A stretch of 64,000 bases of DNA from Chara braunii. Taxonomy: Eukaryota > Streptophyta > Charophyceae > Charales > Characeae. Below are positions 44,961-56,545 of the stretch, piece after piece (the stretch's first letter is position 1; every line of letters starts with the position of its first letter). The notes beneath the pieces were generated by a model. It did no database searches, was not told the origin of the DNA, and was given only the letters and a program-made list of their open reading frames with translations. The stretch lies in NCBI GenBank assembly GCA_003427395.1, contig BFEA01000637.1, positions 406,697 through 470,696 on the forward strand. The letters run 5' to 3'. A program made the position numbers and the translations under genes.

Positions 44961-46007
44961 TTAAATAAAATAAACTTCATCCGTTATCCCCTTTCTGCCG
45001 ACAAAGGTGTATCCATAGCAAGGATCTTCCTGAAGGTCGCGCCTCTGTTCGACATTTAAAAATGCCCAGACCTCGCTCTGGGTGGGCAGATAGGGTTCGC
45101 ACCCGTCATAGATAACTTGGCCTAGCCGAGAATGACCCCTTTCCTGTTTACAGTGACTTACGCACTCTAGAGGGGTATCATGCACTATGAGTAGGTGTTG
45201 AATGGTCAATTGGTAGGTGTCACTAAGGAGCAGTGGTAGTACGGGGCTTCCCCATCCTATGTTACCTTCCTGCTTGAAGCACCACACGAGGGACTCCAAA
45301 ATTTCCCCTTCCATTGTGGCTTTCCCTCTGAATTCCACAAAGCCATTGCACCCACTCAGTTTCCTCGGTGTCGGGAAGGGTCTCTCTGCAACTCGCATAG
45401 GCAAAGGGTCGACTCCTGGCCCCAAAAATTCTTCTGGTGTCGGTCGCAACCCTGGTGGGTAGTAGGGTGCCGGCACATTGGGTAGTGATATTCCGCAGCG
45501 GATGTTGATCATCCTCGTCGGGCTTAGATAGGTTGAAGGGTTGTACCCGAAGTCTTCCAACACACTACTCATTGTCGTGGCCCAAAAAGTTGTCAACCCT
45601 TCCCTTTCTACTGGTGGCCTGGTCGCTCCCCGATCCTGATGTACTGCCCTGATGCTAAGCCTGCCTGCAAATATTTTGCAGAAAGCCATCATGACTTTGT
45701 AGAACTAGTAAGGTAACTCATACTCGATCTGAGCAGCGTCCTTCATCCTAGGTCCAAAGAATCCCAGGGAGACCGAGTCTTCGTCTTCCTCTTTGGTCAT
45801 GAAGACCCCCTGAAGACCAATCGTTACGATTGTGGGCCGAGAGACCCTGTGGGATAGGTAGGATACTTTGTCTAGGAACACATATCGATAGCAAGGTGGC
45901 CCCAACATGGTTCGAAACCGTTTCTTACTCATGAACCGTTTGACTTCCTGTCCAACTGGGTCTTCCTGCACTCCCGTGCACCTTACGGTTCTCCCTACCC
46001 TGTACAC
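44961..46007 (-). pseudogene. P4: P-family ORF of element B, absent from A
   Basis: Two frames, 46007-45705 and 45692-44961, are continuous except for a TAG just after YELPY, giving about 349 residues. The segments LQGVFMTKEEDEDSVSLGFF and GCNGFVEFRGKATMEG correspond to the GTVYL..GW and GGWREFR motifs of other P ORFs, and LVWCFKQEG follows where others have LCFV or PRFMIDLVFG. The C-terminus has YTFVGRKGITDEVYF, resembling the YIGDVFLLFE end. It lies between P3 and gag of B; element A has only about 250 bp at this place. Similarity is weaker than among P1-P3. Confidence 0.5.
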
Positions 46008-46399
46008 TTCCTCGTCTTCTTCCTACCTTGCGACTTTGATGGCTTCTCCTACCATTGCCACATGTAGGACGGACAAGTAGAATCTCTTGCTCCCCCATCT
46101 TAGGTCCTCACGTCCCTTCCAGGCCCGATTTCCCGCTGATTGGTACCTCCTCTCGACATCATCGGGGCCTTTCATTACTCCGTGCCCTCGGTAAAGTATG
46201 TACCCTTTTCGGGTTTTTTGTGGTCGTTGGGGTTCCTGCGGCCAATTGTTATGGAAAGCGCCCCACTTTTTAGGTCCTCTGATTTTACTACGCCTATTGA
46301 TCCTATCTTTACCTGATCGTCCACTCCCCCCTTGACGAGTGTTTTTCCTCGTCCTTACTCAGTAATATAAAGTACACATTTCCACAAGACAATCCTTCC

Positions 46400-47100
46400 T
46401 GTGGTTCTCACACTTGCTCCTCACGTTCTGCATGTTTCATGGGTTCCCCAAATAGTTGAGTCACCCTGCTAGGTATTTTCCCCCCATCTCTATTTCCCTT
46501 AAGATTATAGGTTTATATTCCGAATAGGCTAAGCCGAGGTGTCTTAAATACCAGAATGTCGATGACTTCAAGCAACTCCCAAACCCTATTCCCCCATAAT
46601 GGTCTATGTTCTATCGATGCGTCGTAAAAAATCCCAATCGTCTGGGGTTGGAATTGATGTACTCATACTACGGACACGTTTACCAGGTTTCTTGCCCTTG
46701 AGAGGCTCCTAAAGATAAAATCTATCATGCATCGGGGTACCTGGCACCTTAGTCGAGGTGTCGGGGCCGTAAGCTCCCGTCAACCTCCTACTTTCACTCC
46801 GGTCCTTACCCCTACGTTCCTTCTTCCTCGAATTTCCTGGCCTATTCGTGCCAACGCCCAGGCAGCCCTTCGAAAAACGGACAATAGCCCATGCCCCTGA
46901 GCCATCCCGATCCCTAACAAGTGCCACCCGATTTCAGGCAGGTTTAAGGTCCTGGTTACCCTAAGGTCGTTATACAGATCATCTTAGGCCCTCGATTAAA
47001 CCTTATACCACTCCATAAACATTCCACCATTATAAGACGTTGTTCCTTCCCAAGGTTACGGCCCACCATTCTATATCAATCCCTTGAATCTCATTGCTTG
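46400..47100 (-). pseudogene. P3 homologue in element B
   Basis: The minus strand near 47040-46850 is clearly homologous to A's P3 (13056-13250): it shares ATGGTGGAATG, TTATGGAG and GGGCATGGGCT at matching spacing. Translations are broken by frame changes; the frame 46927-46709 is out of register over part of its length. Confidence 0.6.
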
Positions 47101-47339
47101 CAAGAAGTGATACTTCACACCCATTGCCGCGCTCCATAGGCAAGCGAGGGTATGTAGGCTACCGCGGCATCTGGACATGTCTTGCCGCCATATTGATTGG
47201 TGAGCTCCTGCATAGCCTCGACAAAAATGAATATAGCCCAACTTCTTTTATGTGTCAAATGCCTGCTTATTGTCGTCCTTCCCTTTAGGTCTTCGTTCTT
47301 CTTGCCTGGCTTATACCATTACCCTTCCTTTGTTCATCA

Positions 47340-48139
47340 CTCTTAGATAGTCTTTTTTTTTGGTAACTCGAACAACCGATACACGTCGTCGATGTAGGTT
47401 GGCCCGCGGTTCACTTCCTGCCTCATGACGCCCTACATAACTTCGTCATTGATCAGCAGAATTTTTGGTCTTGCCTTCACTGCTGTTCGCAATATGCCCA
47501 GCACTTCGTACCCCTGCTCTTCATTAAACGGTCTCACTTATAAAAAGGCCCGGTAGTATTCCCGGTACGTCATGGCCCCCTTGAAGTCTAGACCGGCTAG
47601 TGCTGATACTGCCTGTTTGATGCCCTACGTGCCACCTATCTCCTGTGGCAGGAAAGCCAAAACCTCATTTGTATGTTTTCACTTGGCAGGGTGAAGGTAC
47701 CTACCATATCGATCCTTACCTCGACCGTTAAGTCATCCAGCTCGGGCTCTGCAAACGCCAACCGTTCACGCCACGTCAACTGCCATGCTCCTTCGAACAT
47801 GTATTGCGACTCATTCCCAGACGCCAACGTTATCCCAAAGGTACGCCATCCTTCTTCTGAGAGGTACAATGATCCCTTAGCATGGATGAGTCCGTGGAGA
47901 TCCATATTAAAACCCCCAAGTTCTCCCCTCACATGCCATTCTAATGTCACTATCAGATATATTGTATCCTTCACAAACTTTATACCTACCCACTCCATTA
48001 CCGGGTTACTCACCCGCTTCTTGCTGACATGATTATTTTCATCCTGCCATCCGTTTCGTGCGGTGGTAGGATCCCAAGTGGCCTGTCTTCCCAGAGCGTC
48101 CGTCTTTGAGCCATCGTGCAACATCTTCCTGTTTTCCAC
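47340..48139 (-). pseudogene. P2b: additional P-family ORF of element B
   Basis: The frame 48139-47636 starts MENRKMLHDGSK and contains LIHAKGSLYLSEEGW, TLASGNESQYMF and LTVEVRIDMVGTFTLP, the same order as GTVYLSRRGW, TLASGQDPMW and VAIGGWEEFR of P2. Beyond the TAG the homology continues to about 47340 with VRPFNEEQGYEVLGIL, REVNRGPTYIDDVYRLFE, matching P2's LEMGPF ... EVVDIL ... REVAATPSYIGDVFLLFE. A second P2-like gene therefore sits between P2 and P3 in B and is missing from A. Confidence 0.62.
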
Positions 48140-48299
48140 ATGCGGCCTACAACTGTACCCACAAAAAAATTGTGCGCCTTTGTCTTAGTTTTCCTTAGTT
48201 TACACAACCGGCTTCCAATAATGTACATTTGTCCCCCACCTTGCTCCTAGTTAATACATGCCTTAGCTCTCTACTCGTCTCCTCGACACCCTACTTGCC

Positions 48300-49030
48300 C
48301 GTACGCTAGTGTTCTTTAGTTAAACCATAAGAATTCAAATAACGGGAACACGTTGCCTACATAACAGGGGTTGTTACCACCTCGCGACAAATTATAGCAT
48401 TTCTTGTTTCATAATCCACCTTGGTGTGGTCGTCTCTCATCGCCCTTAAAATGGCGAGAACCTCTTGGGCCCTATCATTGTTGAAAGACCCCTTTTCCAA
48501 CGAGACTTTGTCGAATTTGTCAGATAGCCACGAGAATTCGACGTTTATCTAATCTAGAGGTTCCGCTACCCTTAAGATTTGGTCGTAGCGCCCAAACCAT
48601 CCAGCCACAAAGCGTGGCACCCAAACCCCCGCCCGTTGGCAGGGGGGCCTGAGTTCCTTCTATCCTCTCATTATGACCCTACTACTAATCCCGTCCCACA
48701 CTTCGCTAGCGAATTTTCCCCTTTCTTCCGAGTGCATTGTTCCGCGTCTCCCAAGAACCACATCGGATCCTTCCCTGATGCTAAAATCACGCAAAATAGG
48801 TGTCAACCCATTTGTGATAGACAGATCATTCCGACGACTTTCACGTTTCCTTCTTCTTCCCTCACTGATCAAATGTTCATTCTATCCCCAAGTACAACAC
48901 TTCGGGAACAATTTTCATTCCGACCCAATCACAAATACTTCCCCTTCACTCGTTCCTCTTTGCTGTCTTTGTCTCCATCCCCTAAATGTGCGGTCACTCG
49001 GGCGTTGTTCCCTAGTAATTTCCTACCTGC
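48300..49030 (-). pseudogene. P2 homologue in element B
   Basis: The minus strand aligns with A 11995-12640: shared TAGGGAACAACGC, TTGTGATTGGGT and GATCCGATGTGG-type blocks. The readable piece 48872-48660 (ISEGRRRKRES) is only one of several broken frames. The homology runs to WFGRYDQI-type sequence near 48580. Confidence 0.6.
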
Positions 49031-49084
49031 ACAGTGTCAACCATCCATTCAACCCCTGCCCGTAAACCCCTTTTCTCATAAATC

Positions 49085-49890
49085 TCAATCCTCCATCGCG
49101 GCCTCTTCTTCATCTTCGACTTCATCTTCGATGAAGTCATCCTCCTCCTCGTGGAATAACTCCCCCAGCCCATCTAGCAAAGTTAAACTTTCTCCTATTG
49201 CCACATTCTTATAAACTATTTTCCAGTGTGTGGGGCTTGGGACATATACGACATTCATGCTAAGGCAATTCAGCATCTTAGCTAGTTCCTTTGCCCAATT
49301 TCCTTCGAAGGGTTCCATTTCCACTGATAGTAGGAAGAAGTCGTGACTGGCGCATTGGTATATTATGAGGTATGTCATGGACACACATTGCTCCGAGTCC
49401 CGAAGACCGTATCTACCAGGAACGGAGGCAGCACACACATCATCGTCCTAAGAGGCCGTCTCACATTTTCTCTATCCCCGAGTTTCACCCGCACGTCTAT
49501 CTCGTCCAATTCCATCCCTGCCCATTGACAAGCTTCCCACACTGCTTCCCGTTCCGCTTGTCTAAATAGTTTGTGTGAGTCAGTTTCAAGTGCCGAGTCA
49601 ACAACCATAGCGTTCTCCCCTTCCTGGGATAGGTAAATCTATCCTTGGGCTTCAATTGTCCCTCGAAACTCCATATTGATTAAGCTAGGTGTCATCTGAA
49701 TCAGGTTGACCGTGGTCCATAAGGTCCATATCCAGGGGAAAGCATTCCCCTCACTCAACATTACAGTTTGATAGGCCGACTCTAGATCCTTCCTGGTTCC
49801 CTCTTTAGGGAGGACGACCGATACCCCACCCTTTGCATCTGTTGGCATTTTGGGTCCACTGAAATAGATAAACGATAGCCAACGCGCCAT
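49085..49890 (-). pseudogene. P1 homologue in element B
   Basis: Three pieces, 49890-49639 (MARWLSFIYFSGPKMP, VVLPKEGTRKDLESAYQTVM, MEFRGTIEAQG), 49608-49375 (VRVKLGDRENVRRPLRTMMC, LPPFLVDTVFG) and 49438-49085 (LSVEMEPFEGNWAKELAK, then FHEEEDDFIEDEVEDEEE). They parallel A's P1 and show that P1 originally ended in a strongly acidic tail. A TAG near 49637 and a frame change near 49390 break it. Confidence 0.68.
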
Positions 49891-50193
49891 CTTGGTTTCA
49901 ACACCTGATTCCTGTTTTCACAATCGAGCACTGACCCCGCCCCTTAGGTTTGGTCAGTCCATATCCTGGATGAGAGTTATTTCGGACCCCCCATGAAGGT
50001 CTTGCATAACCTACTTCCCCATTCCCAAATCTCTTTATTCCTTGATACCCTCGATCCGCTCCTGCAATCCTTAATCGACCTCCCCTTTCCCACATTCCTT
50101 TTCTTGGTTCCATTCAAGCTCACCTCTATTTTCTTCTCAACGTTTTCTCTCACTTGTGCAAGGAAAATCAGCAATAGTGAGATGACATAATCC
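49891..50193 (-). other. Leader of element B up to D's LTR
   Basis: Homologous to the end of A's leader (about 10900-11137). It stops at the end of element D's LTR. The bases AATCC at 50189-50193 would be D's target-site copy, but the other copy is not visible. Confidence 0.55.
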
Positions 50194-50510
50194 TGATAGC
50201 ACGATCACATTTAAAGCCAGAAAGTCTCACAGTGTCTGGGAAGCAGCATTGCACCAATGTTACACCAATGGAGAATCGAAACACCGAAACCGAATCTCAA
50301 TCAGAGCTTACTCTCGTCATCACCAACATAAGAGCCTAGACCCTTCCCCCTACTTGGCGCTCAGAGCCCAGACTACTCCCCATACAATTACTATCTACCT
50401 ATGAATTGACAATGCAACTGTTGATGTCAAAAGCCACCGAAGTACATGAAGATGTCGCCCAATGCAGACCATTGCCAATATCAGGTATGAACCCTCGCAT
50501 CCTCCTCCTC

Positions 50511-50582
<72 letters not shown>

Positions 50583-51175
50583 CTTTGTCTTACCTCTATA
50601 CACCCGAAGACCACCACTCTGCCTTGCTGTTTATCTAAGCTCAGCCAGCTATGGAAGCTAGGCTATGCCGTTGCCCACAACAACACCCGTCTTCTTACCC
50701 GACCGCACGTGCGCAGCACCTTGCCCGGCGCTAGAAGCAGCACACGAGCAATCGCTCCAACAGCGTTGCCGCAAACTAGCAAGTGCTCAAATGATCTGCC
50801 AGGCAGCGAACTCTATCCTATATGGAAAGAGTTTGGCCTGACGTGCAGCTTGCTTGGGCTGGGGCAACACCCAAAAGCTTTCGGTAGGCTTCAGGTAGCT
50901 GGGCCTCGTTAAGTTACGCCTCACGACTTTCTGTGTATGTTGCTGTGAATGTGGCCCAGGGCCTGCATTTCAGAAAAGGCCTAAAAGGCCGTGAAAAGTA
51001 TTTTCTGCTCGGGTCCTGTGTTCCCTCAACCAACTGACGCGACACAACTGCTTGAGCCCCAAATATAAAATTGACAGTATTCGACCTCTCGTGATTTGTT
51101 AGGCTTGCCTTCACTAAGGCCGGGCACACTTGCATAAGGGGCCCTTTGGCCTCCCGAGGAGCCACAATCCTCACA
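50194..51175 (-). repeat. 3' LTR of element D (982 bp)
   Basis: On the minus strand it starts TGTGAGGATTGTGG right after the purine tract AAAGGAGGAGGGAA (51176-51190) and is taken to end at GTGCTATCA (50194). A (CT)n run lies at 50516-50580. No second copy is available in the window to confirm the limits. Confidence 0.55.
50516..50580 (+). repeat. (CT)n microsatellite
   Basis: A pure CT run of about 65 bp inside D's putative LTR. Confidence 0.95.
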
Positions 51176-51215
51176 TTCCCTCCTCCTTTAGTTCGATAGT
51201 CCCATGAGATGTCCC

Positions 51216-51739
51216 TTAATCTGCAGACATCTTTCCCTTGAGTCCTCTTTCGTAGCCTGCAATCACTTGGGGAGCTGTTTGTTGGAGTTCTTCTCTGGTA
51301 AACCACCGATCTTTACTAAGATCAGTATGGTATCTGAATATGACACGGTACTGCATCCTTGGCTTTCGAGGTCGAGCTCTGTTGGGAGGTTTAGGCACTG
51401 GCATCACCCGATGTTCCACGATTTCATTGATTTCGACTTGGCCATCCATGGTTGGGGCAACATTGATCGTCTGGAGGGAAACTGTGCAGTTTCTGCAAAA
51501 GGTGCCAACTTTGAGGCGTGAAATACTGGGTGTGTACGTAGGTGAGTAGGGATGCAAATGACATAGGAAGGTTCATCTATTTGATCCCCCACTATGTCTA
51601 AGACCTCCCAGGGACCGAAATACTTCGACATTAGTTTTCGTGAGATTCCCAATTCTTGGCCCAGTTCAAATGACTTGAACGAGACTCGCTCTCCTACCTG
51701 AAACAGAGATGGTCGTTTATGCTTGTTCTTAGATGCCAC
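51216..51739 (-). pseudogene. pol: Integrase C-terminus with chromodomain, element D
   Basis: The frame 51739-51404 has ERVSFKSFELG, SRKLMSKYFGPWEVLDIVGD and HPVFHASKLAPF, the C-terminal part of chromovirus integrases. After a frame change at about 51450, the frame ending at 51216 has EINEIVEHRVM, QYRVIFRYHTDLSKDRWFTR and LQQTAPQVIAGYE, a chromodomain-like module. Chromodomains in this family direct insertion toward modified chromatin. Confidence 0.75.
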
Positions 51740-52600
51740 ATAGCGTCTTGAACTTTCTTAATGTGTTCTACATCCTGTTGCAACATCTGTTCATACTTGA
51801 CAACAAACTCTATGCTGCCAGGCGTTGCAGATGGTTGAGTTTCAAGTAGTAGAAAATCCAAGGCGGACTTGGGCTTCCAACCAAGATGCAGTTGGTTGGG
51901 ACTTATACCAGTAGTGCTATGCATAGCGTTGTTGTACAGGCTGGCGACGAGAGGTAATTTCTCGTCCCAGTCATCCTGACTTGGCTTGATGCAATGTCGT
52001 TGCAAGTGCAACACTACCCGGTCCATCTGTTTCGCTTGTCTATTGGACTCAAGGTGATTTCCTGATGTCATCTACAGTCGGGTACCCATTTATTGGGCAG
52101 TATTTTGCCACAGTTTGCTAGTGAAGCGAATGTCCCTATCACTAACAATAGACTTGGGAAAACCAAAGTCCCGTACCCAGTTATCCATAAACAGCTTGAT
52201 AACATATTTAGTTTTCGTTGTTTTTGGCATAGCGATTAGTCTAACATACTTGGAAAACCAGTCCACTATAACGAAGATGTGCCTCTTTCCACTCCTGCTG
52301 GTCACCAGGGTATCCATGAAGTCCATGGACAAACTTTGACCAGGACCTTCAGGGATCAGCAAGGGCTTGATGAACCCAAGAGGAGCCTGTGTCCTAGGTT
52401 TGTCCCGTTGGCAAACTTGACAAGTTTCAACGTACTTTTTCGAATCTTGCATCATAGAAGGCCACCTGAATCTCTGCACTAAGTAAGCTGATGTTTTCTT
52501 AAAACCGAAATGCCAGTTGCATCATGACACTCTCCTAAAAACAAACTATGCAAAGATTTCCTATCTGGAACACACAATATTTTATTCCCATCTTTCTCAA
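51740..52600 (-). pseudogene. pol: Integrase zinc-binding and core domains of element D
   Basis: The frame 52479-52090 has RFRWPSMMQDSKKYVETCQV, CQRDKPRTQAP, SMDFMDTLV (first Asp present), VIVDWFSKY and SIVSDRDIRFTS (second Asp present), then a TAG. The next frame, 52071-51694, has SNRQAKQMDRVVLHLQRH, where the third acidic residue expected in QTE is Lys. PLVASLYNNAMHSTTGISPN follows. The missing Glu would abolish integration. Confidence 0.78.
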
Positions 52601-52799
52601 GGAACAACAAGTCATTAACCATCATAACTTCATCAGAAGTTATTTTATCTTTAGCTTCTAACTTACGAATGATTCCTTACACAATTGCATCTTTGCGATA
52701 GGCTTCCACCAAGGATCGAGTTACATCTTTAGATATCCCAAATTCAGTCACTAACGCGCCCAGATCGTCTGCCCTACGCGATAGTGCACCAACCACTTT

Positions 52800-53138
52800 A
52801 TTGTACTCTCCTTTGAGAGGATCAAGTCGGAAATCGTACATATCTATCCTCTGAATCCATCTCTTGAGTGCATCTGAGAGTGCCGACTATGTCTTGATCC
52901 AACGCAAGATCTCATGGTCAGATCTTATATAGAAGAATTTGCCTAGGAGATAGTGTCTCCAGTGGACTAGCGCTCTATAGAGGGCATAGAGCTCGCACTC
53001 ATACATGGACTTTGCTAATTTATGAGATGACATCTTTTTGCTCATGTACTCGATGGGCCTCAACTTTTTCCCCTCCTTTTGCGCAAGGACCGCGCCTATG
53101 TCGTATTGGCTGGCGTCGGTGGTCATAATAAAATGTTG
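52800..53138 (-). pseudogene. pol: RNase H of element D
   Basis: TTDASQYDIGAVLAQKEGKK, RPIEYMSKKMSS, SMYECELYALYRALVHWRHY and FFYIRSDHEILRWIKT are in one frame (53126-52887), then a TAG. Better preserved than C's copy. Confidence 0.78.
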
Positions 53139-54024
53139 CTAAGGATCCGCAAGTTTGAGGATTTCATAGTGTGTCAGAGCATACTTCAATTTCTTGAAGG
53201 CTGCTTCACACTCTTCGGTCAACTCCCAAGGGGTGTCAAGGCGTGTGAGATCAATCAATGAGGAGGCTATTGTGCTATAATTCTTTACAAACGGTCTATA
53301 GTAGCTTGTCATCCACAAGAATGACCTCACCTCAGTCACAGACTGAGGTATGGGCCAGCGTATGCAGGCCACCTTGGCATCATCCTGCCTCAAACCGTCC
53401 GCAGAAATTTCATGGCCCAGATACAATATCTTGGTGCGACCAAATTTGCATTTCTCCAAGTTAACCTTGTACCGGTGCTATCTTAGAAGACCTAGCACTG
53501 TTTTCACATGCTCGGCGTGCTCCTCTAAACTTGTCTAAGTACTCATAAAAGATCCGATTCATTCCATGCTCGAATGTCCCACGAGCATTGCATAGACCTA
53601 AGGGCATCACCATAAACTTGTACAGACCGTATCTGGTCTAGAATGCGGTTTTGTGTCGGTCCTCAGGTCTTATGACAATTTGATGGTATCCGGACTCTAG
53701 ATCTATCTTTGTGAAGTACCGACATCCCTGCACTTTATCCAAGAGGTCGTCGATGCGGGGCAGGGGCTCCACGTCTTTAACGGTGATGGCATTGAGGCTC
53801 CTATAGTCAATGCACATCCTTAAGGTACCCCCCTTTTCAAGAAAGAATAGGACTGGTGCGCCATAAGGGGAGGTACTAGGCCGAATCCATCCCTTCTTTG
53901 TGAGCTCTTTAAGCTGGCGGCGGAGCTCATCAAACTCCACAGGAGACACGCTATAGGTCCGTCCTCTAGGTACTTTGCTGCCAGGGACGATTTCGATTGC
54001 ATGGACAACCTCCCTCTCTGCCAC
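53139..54024 (-). pseudogene. pol: Reverse transcriptase of element D, catalytic deletion
   Basis: The frame 54024-53638 reads [54 protein letters not shown] and [11 protein letters not shown] (motif A Asp present), then a TAG. Downstream, YEYLD near 53530 is joined directly to the sequence that should follow some eight residues later, so the second Asp and the LIFS part are deleted. The frame 53459-53139 has KCKFGRTKILYLGHEIS and the connection. Confidence 0.8.
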
Positions 54025-54071
54025 ACCACTGGGCTCCTAAAAAAGGTCTGGATATTGAGTAATGACTGCTT

Positions 54072-54932
54072 TTATCTCTGGGGTGATTTTATGGCCTCCC
54101 CTTTCTCAGAGACAAAGACTAGGTACATGCCCTCCTCGCGATTTTGTTTATAGCAGTTATAGAAAGAGGACGCACATATGAAGTCATAGTTCTCCACTAG
54201 ACTGTTAGCTTTAAACTTTTGCAGTCTAACGATTCTTCCAGTAAGCAACTTGTGGATCATCACCTTCCTATCCCAATCAAATTGAGGTTGAGCAACCTCG
54301 AGGTAGTACATGCCTAGTAGCATATCGAATGGCAGCTCGTCACTAACAAGGAACGAGATCTTGTGTCTCAATTCCCCTCCTCCATAAGAGAAGGTGCAGA
54401 CTACGTCCTTGACATAGTCTTGGACAACCATATTGTGCTTGTTGACTAGAGTAGATGCTACAAATCTGCTCAAACGCTGCACTTGGTCCCCTAAGTGCAG
54501 TCTATCCACACAAGCACGACTGATGAAGCTTCGTGTAGAGCCTATGTCTGCGAAGGCACCCACTTTACGGCCACCTACGTCAACCTCTACCACGAAATGT
54601 TCACCCCTAGGACCTTTGCTGATTATCGCCCAAGATTCTCTGGGGTCCTTCCCTGACCACTTAGTTTGTAACTCCTCTAAGGACACATCTCTCGAACAGA
54701 GCGTCGTTGGGTCTATGTGTGTCTGCGGGATGATAACAGGGTCAATAGCCTTGGCCAACACCAGAAGTGGAGAAGACAACGTTACCACTTCAGCACGGGT
54801 AAGAGCAGCTAAAACTCCTACTGGTCTGTGGTGTTTCCCTGAAAAGTGCTCGCAGAGGCACCACCAGGGTTCGAAGACAGGCCTATCACCGTTGGTGAGG
54901 CTACCTTCGTTGTGACCTTTTTGCCTCGGCAC
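54072..54932 (-). pseudogene. pro: Protease region of element D
   Basis: One open frame of 286 residues. The active-site-like AFADIGSTRSFISRACV lies about 110 residues in; the usual D-S/T-G reads D-I-G, so activity is doubtful. It continues with VQDYVKDVVCTFSYGGGE, FDMLLGMYYLEVAQPQFD and the linker to RT. This is the intact counterpart of the deleted part of element C. Confidence 0.75.
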
Positions 54933-56545
54933 GTTTTAGACGTATGACCATACTGGCCATAGTTAAGACACGTGCCCTTAGCTACTCGGTCCCTCCACAC
55001 CTCATAATCTAAACCAAGTTTTACCCATGAGGGTGTTCCTTGGCCGCCTTGACCCTTAGACCGGCCTAACTTCTGCTTCCCGGTCCCCCTAGCCTTTTCT
55101 TTGATGGGCGCTAAGACTCCCTTATCCGAAGTCTCACTAGTGCCATCCTGCTCTGTATCTTCCCCATAGTCAGAGAAGTTGTCAATCTTAGTCGCCTAAC
55201 CATCGTGGTCGACAAACATGAGATTGTCCTTCTTCCCCCAATCCTGGGGAAGTTTCTTCTTCCTACCATATCCTGCTCCCTGATGGGCGGTCCCAAGCTT
55301 AGCCTCTATATCTAAAACTTTCCTGTTGAATGTAGCGAAGTTATGCACATCGATGTTGGCCTCATCCACCATCTTGTTCTTGATGTTTGTGGGCAGACAT
55401 CATAAATAAGTTGTGAGGAGTACTTAAGGGTCATAGCGCACACCAAGCACTACGATCAGACGTTCTACGACGTTTGTGACTTCCCGGACCGACCGATATT
55501 GTTTGGAACCGAGACTATTCAATGCGTCAGTGGCCTTTTGAGCCCCTTGGGGGTCATGCCACCTATTGTACACAATCCATATAAAATCCTCCAATGTCTT
55601 GGCCTGGGCCCAGGCATCCAAGTTCTGACCATAACCCTGTTGTTGAACTAGACCATTCAACCGTCGTGCTGCAGAGCCCTCTAGAAAGGAAGCAGCGACT
55701 ATAATTTCTTGCTATGACCTTGTGAGTTTGTGCCTCACAAAGGTAGGCACAATCCTCACCCAGGTGTCCAGGTCCTCTTCCTTCTTCTTGTCGCCAGAGG
55801 AGAAGGGTTTCAGACTCAGCAAGGGGATCTTGGGCATCCACTGCATGGGTTGGATTGGCCTGGGTGATTGCTACAGCAGCTGCATAGCCACACAGACAGG
55901 TTGATGCATGCTAACCTGGGCCTGCCCTGACAATGGGAGTGTAGCTGCCACTGTCATTGATGGTACGGGAAGTGCTAAGAACCGGACCACAAACTGTTGC
56001 TAAACCACTTGAAGGAGGCATGCCAAACATAGGGGAAAAGGAGCACCCTACCGGCGATGGCGTCACTGAGGGACCCGCAACCGAAGGCGGAGCTACATAA
56101 CACTGAGGCTGCCTCATCATTGGGCGAGCAGCCTGCAGTGCAGGCAAAATTCGGTTCTGGCCGGCCACGAGTTCAGCCAGCACTTCCTGTTGAACAACCT
56201 CCGTTTCTGCCATGCAAAGAAGCAAGTGCCACATCAACTAAATCGCAGGATCCAGTGTTGACTCCTCCAATGATTCTAGTCTTCCTAACTCCTGCCTCCT
56301 AATTCCTAGTCTAGCTTTTCTCAGTATTGCTTTTTCTCTTCTCGCTGCTGCTTCCCTCAACTGCTGCTGCAACTCATCATGAAGGGTTTCTCCTTGGAGA
56401 ATCTCATAATCCTCTGGCGTGAGAGGAGACTGTTGGCTGACTTGCGAACCAACAGACGAACTAACGGGACCCTGAAACACAACCTGACTAACTATTGATG
56501 AACAGGAATGGGACAAGGCATGTGACATGGTAGAGGCGGTAGCCA
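54818..56545 (-). pseudogene. gag: gag of element D, 5' end lost
   Basis: Pieces in order are MVQAAMATASTMSH (56561-56238), AETEVVQQEVLAELVAGQNR (56237-55911), MNGLVQQQGYGQNLDAWAQA (55660-55424) and the nucleocapsid CLNYGQYGHTSKTC (55000-54818). In the zinc knuckle the second Cys is Tyr. C's gag begins further upstream with MSEATNTEEEERL, so D has lost its N-terminus at the junction with the LINE near 56545-56575. Confidence 0.75.
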
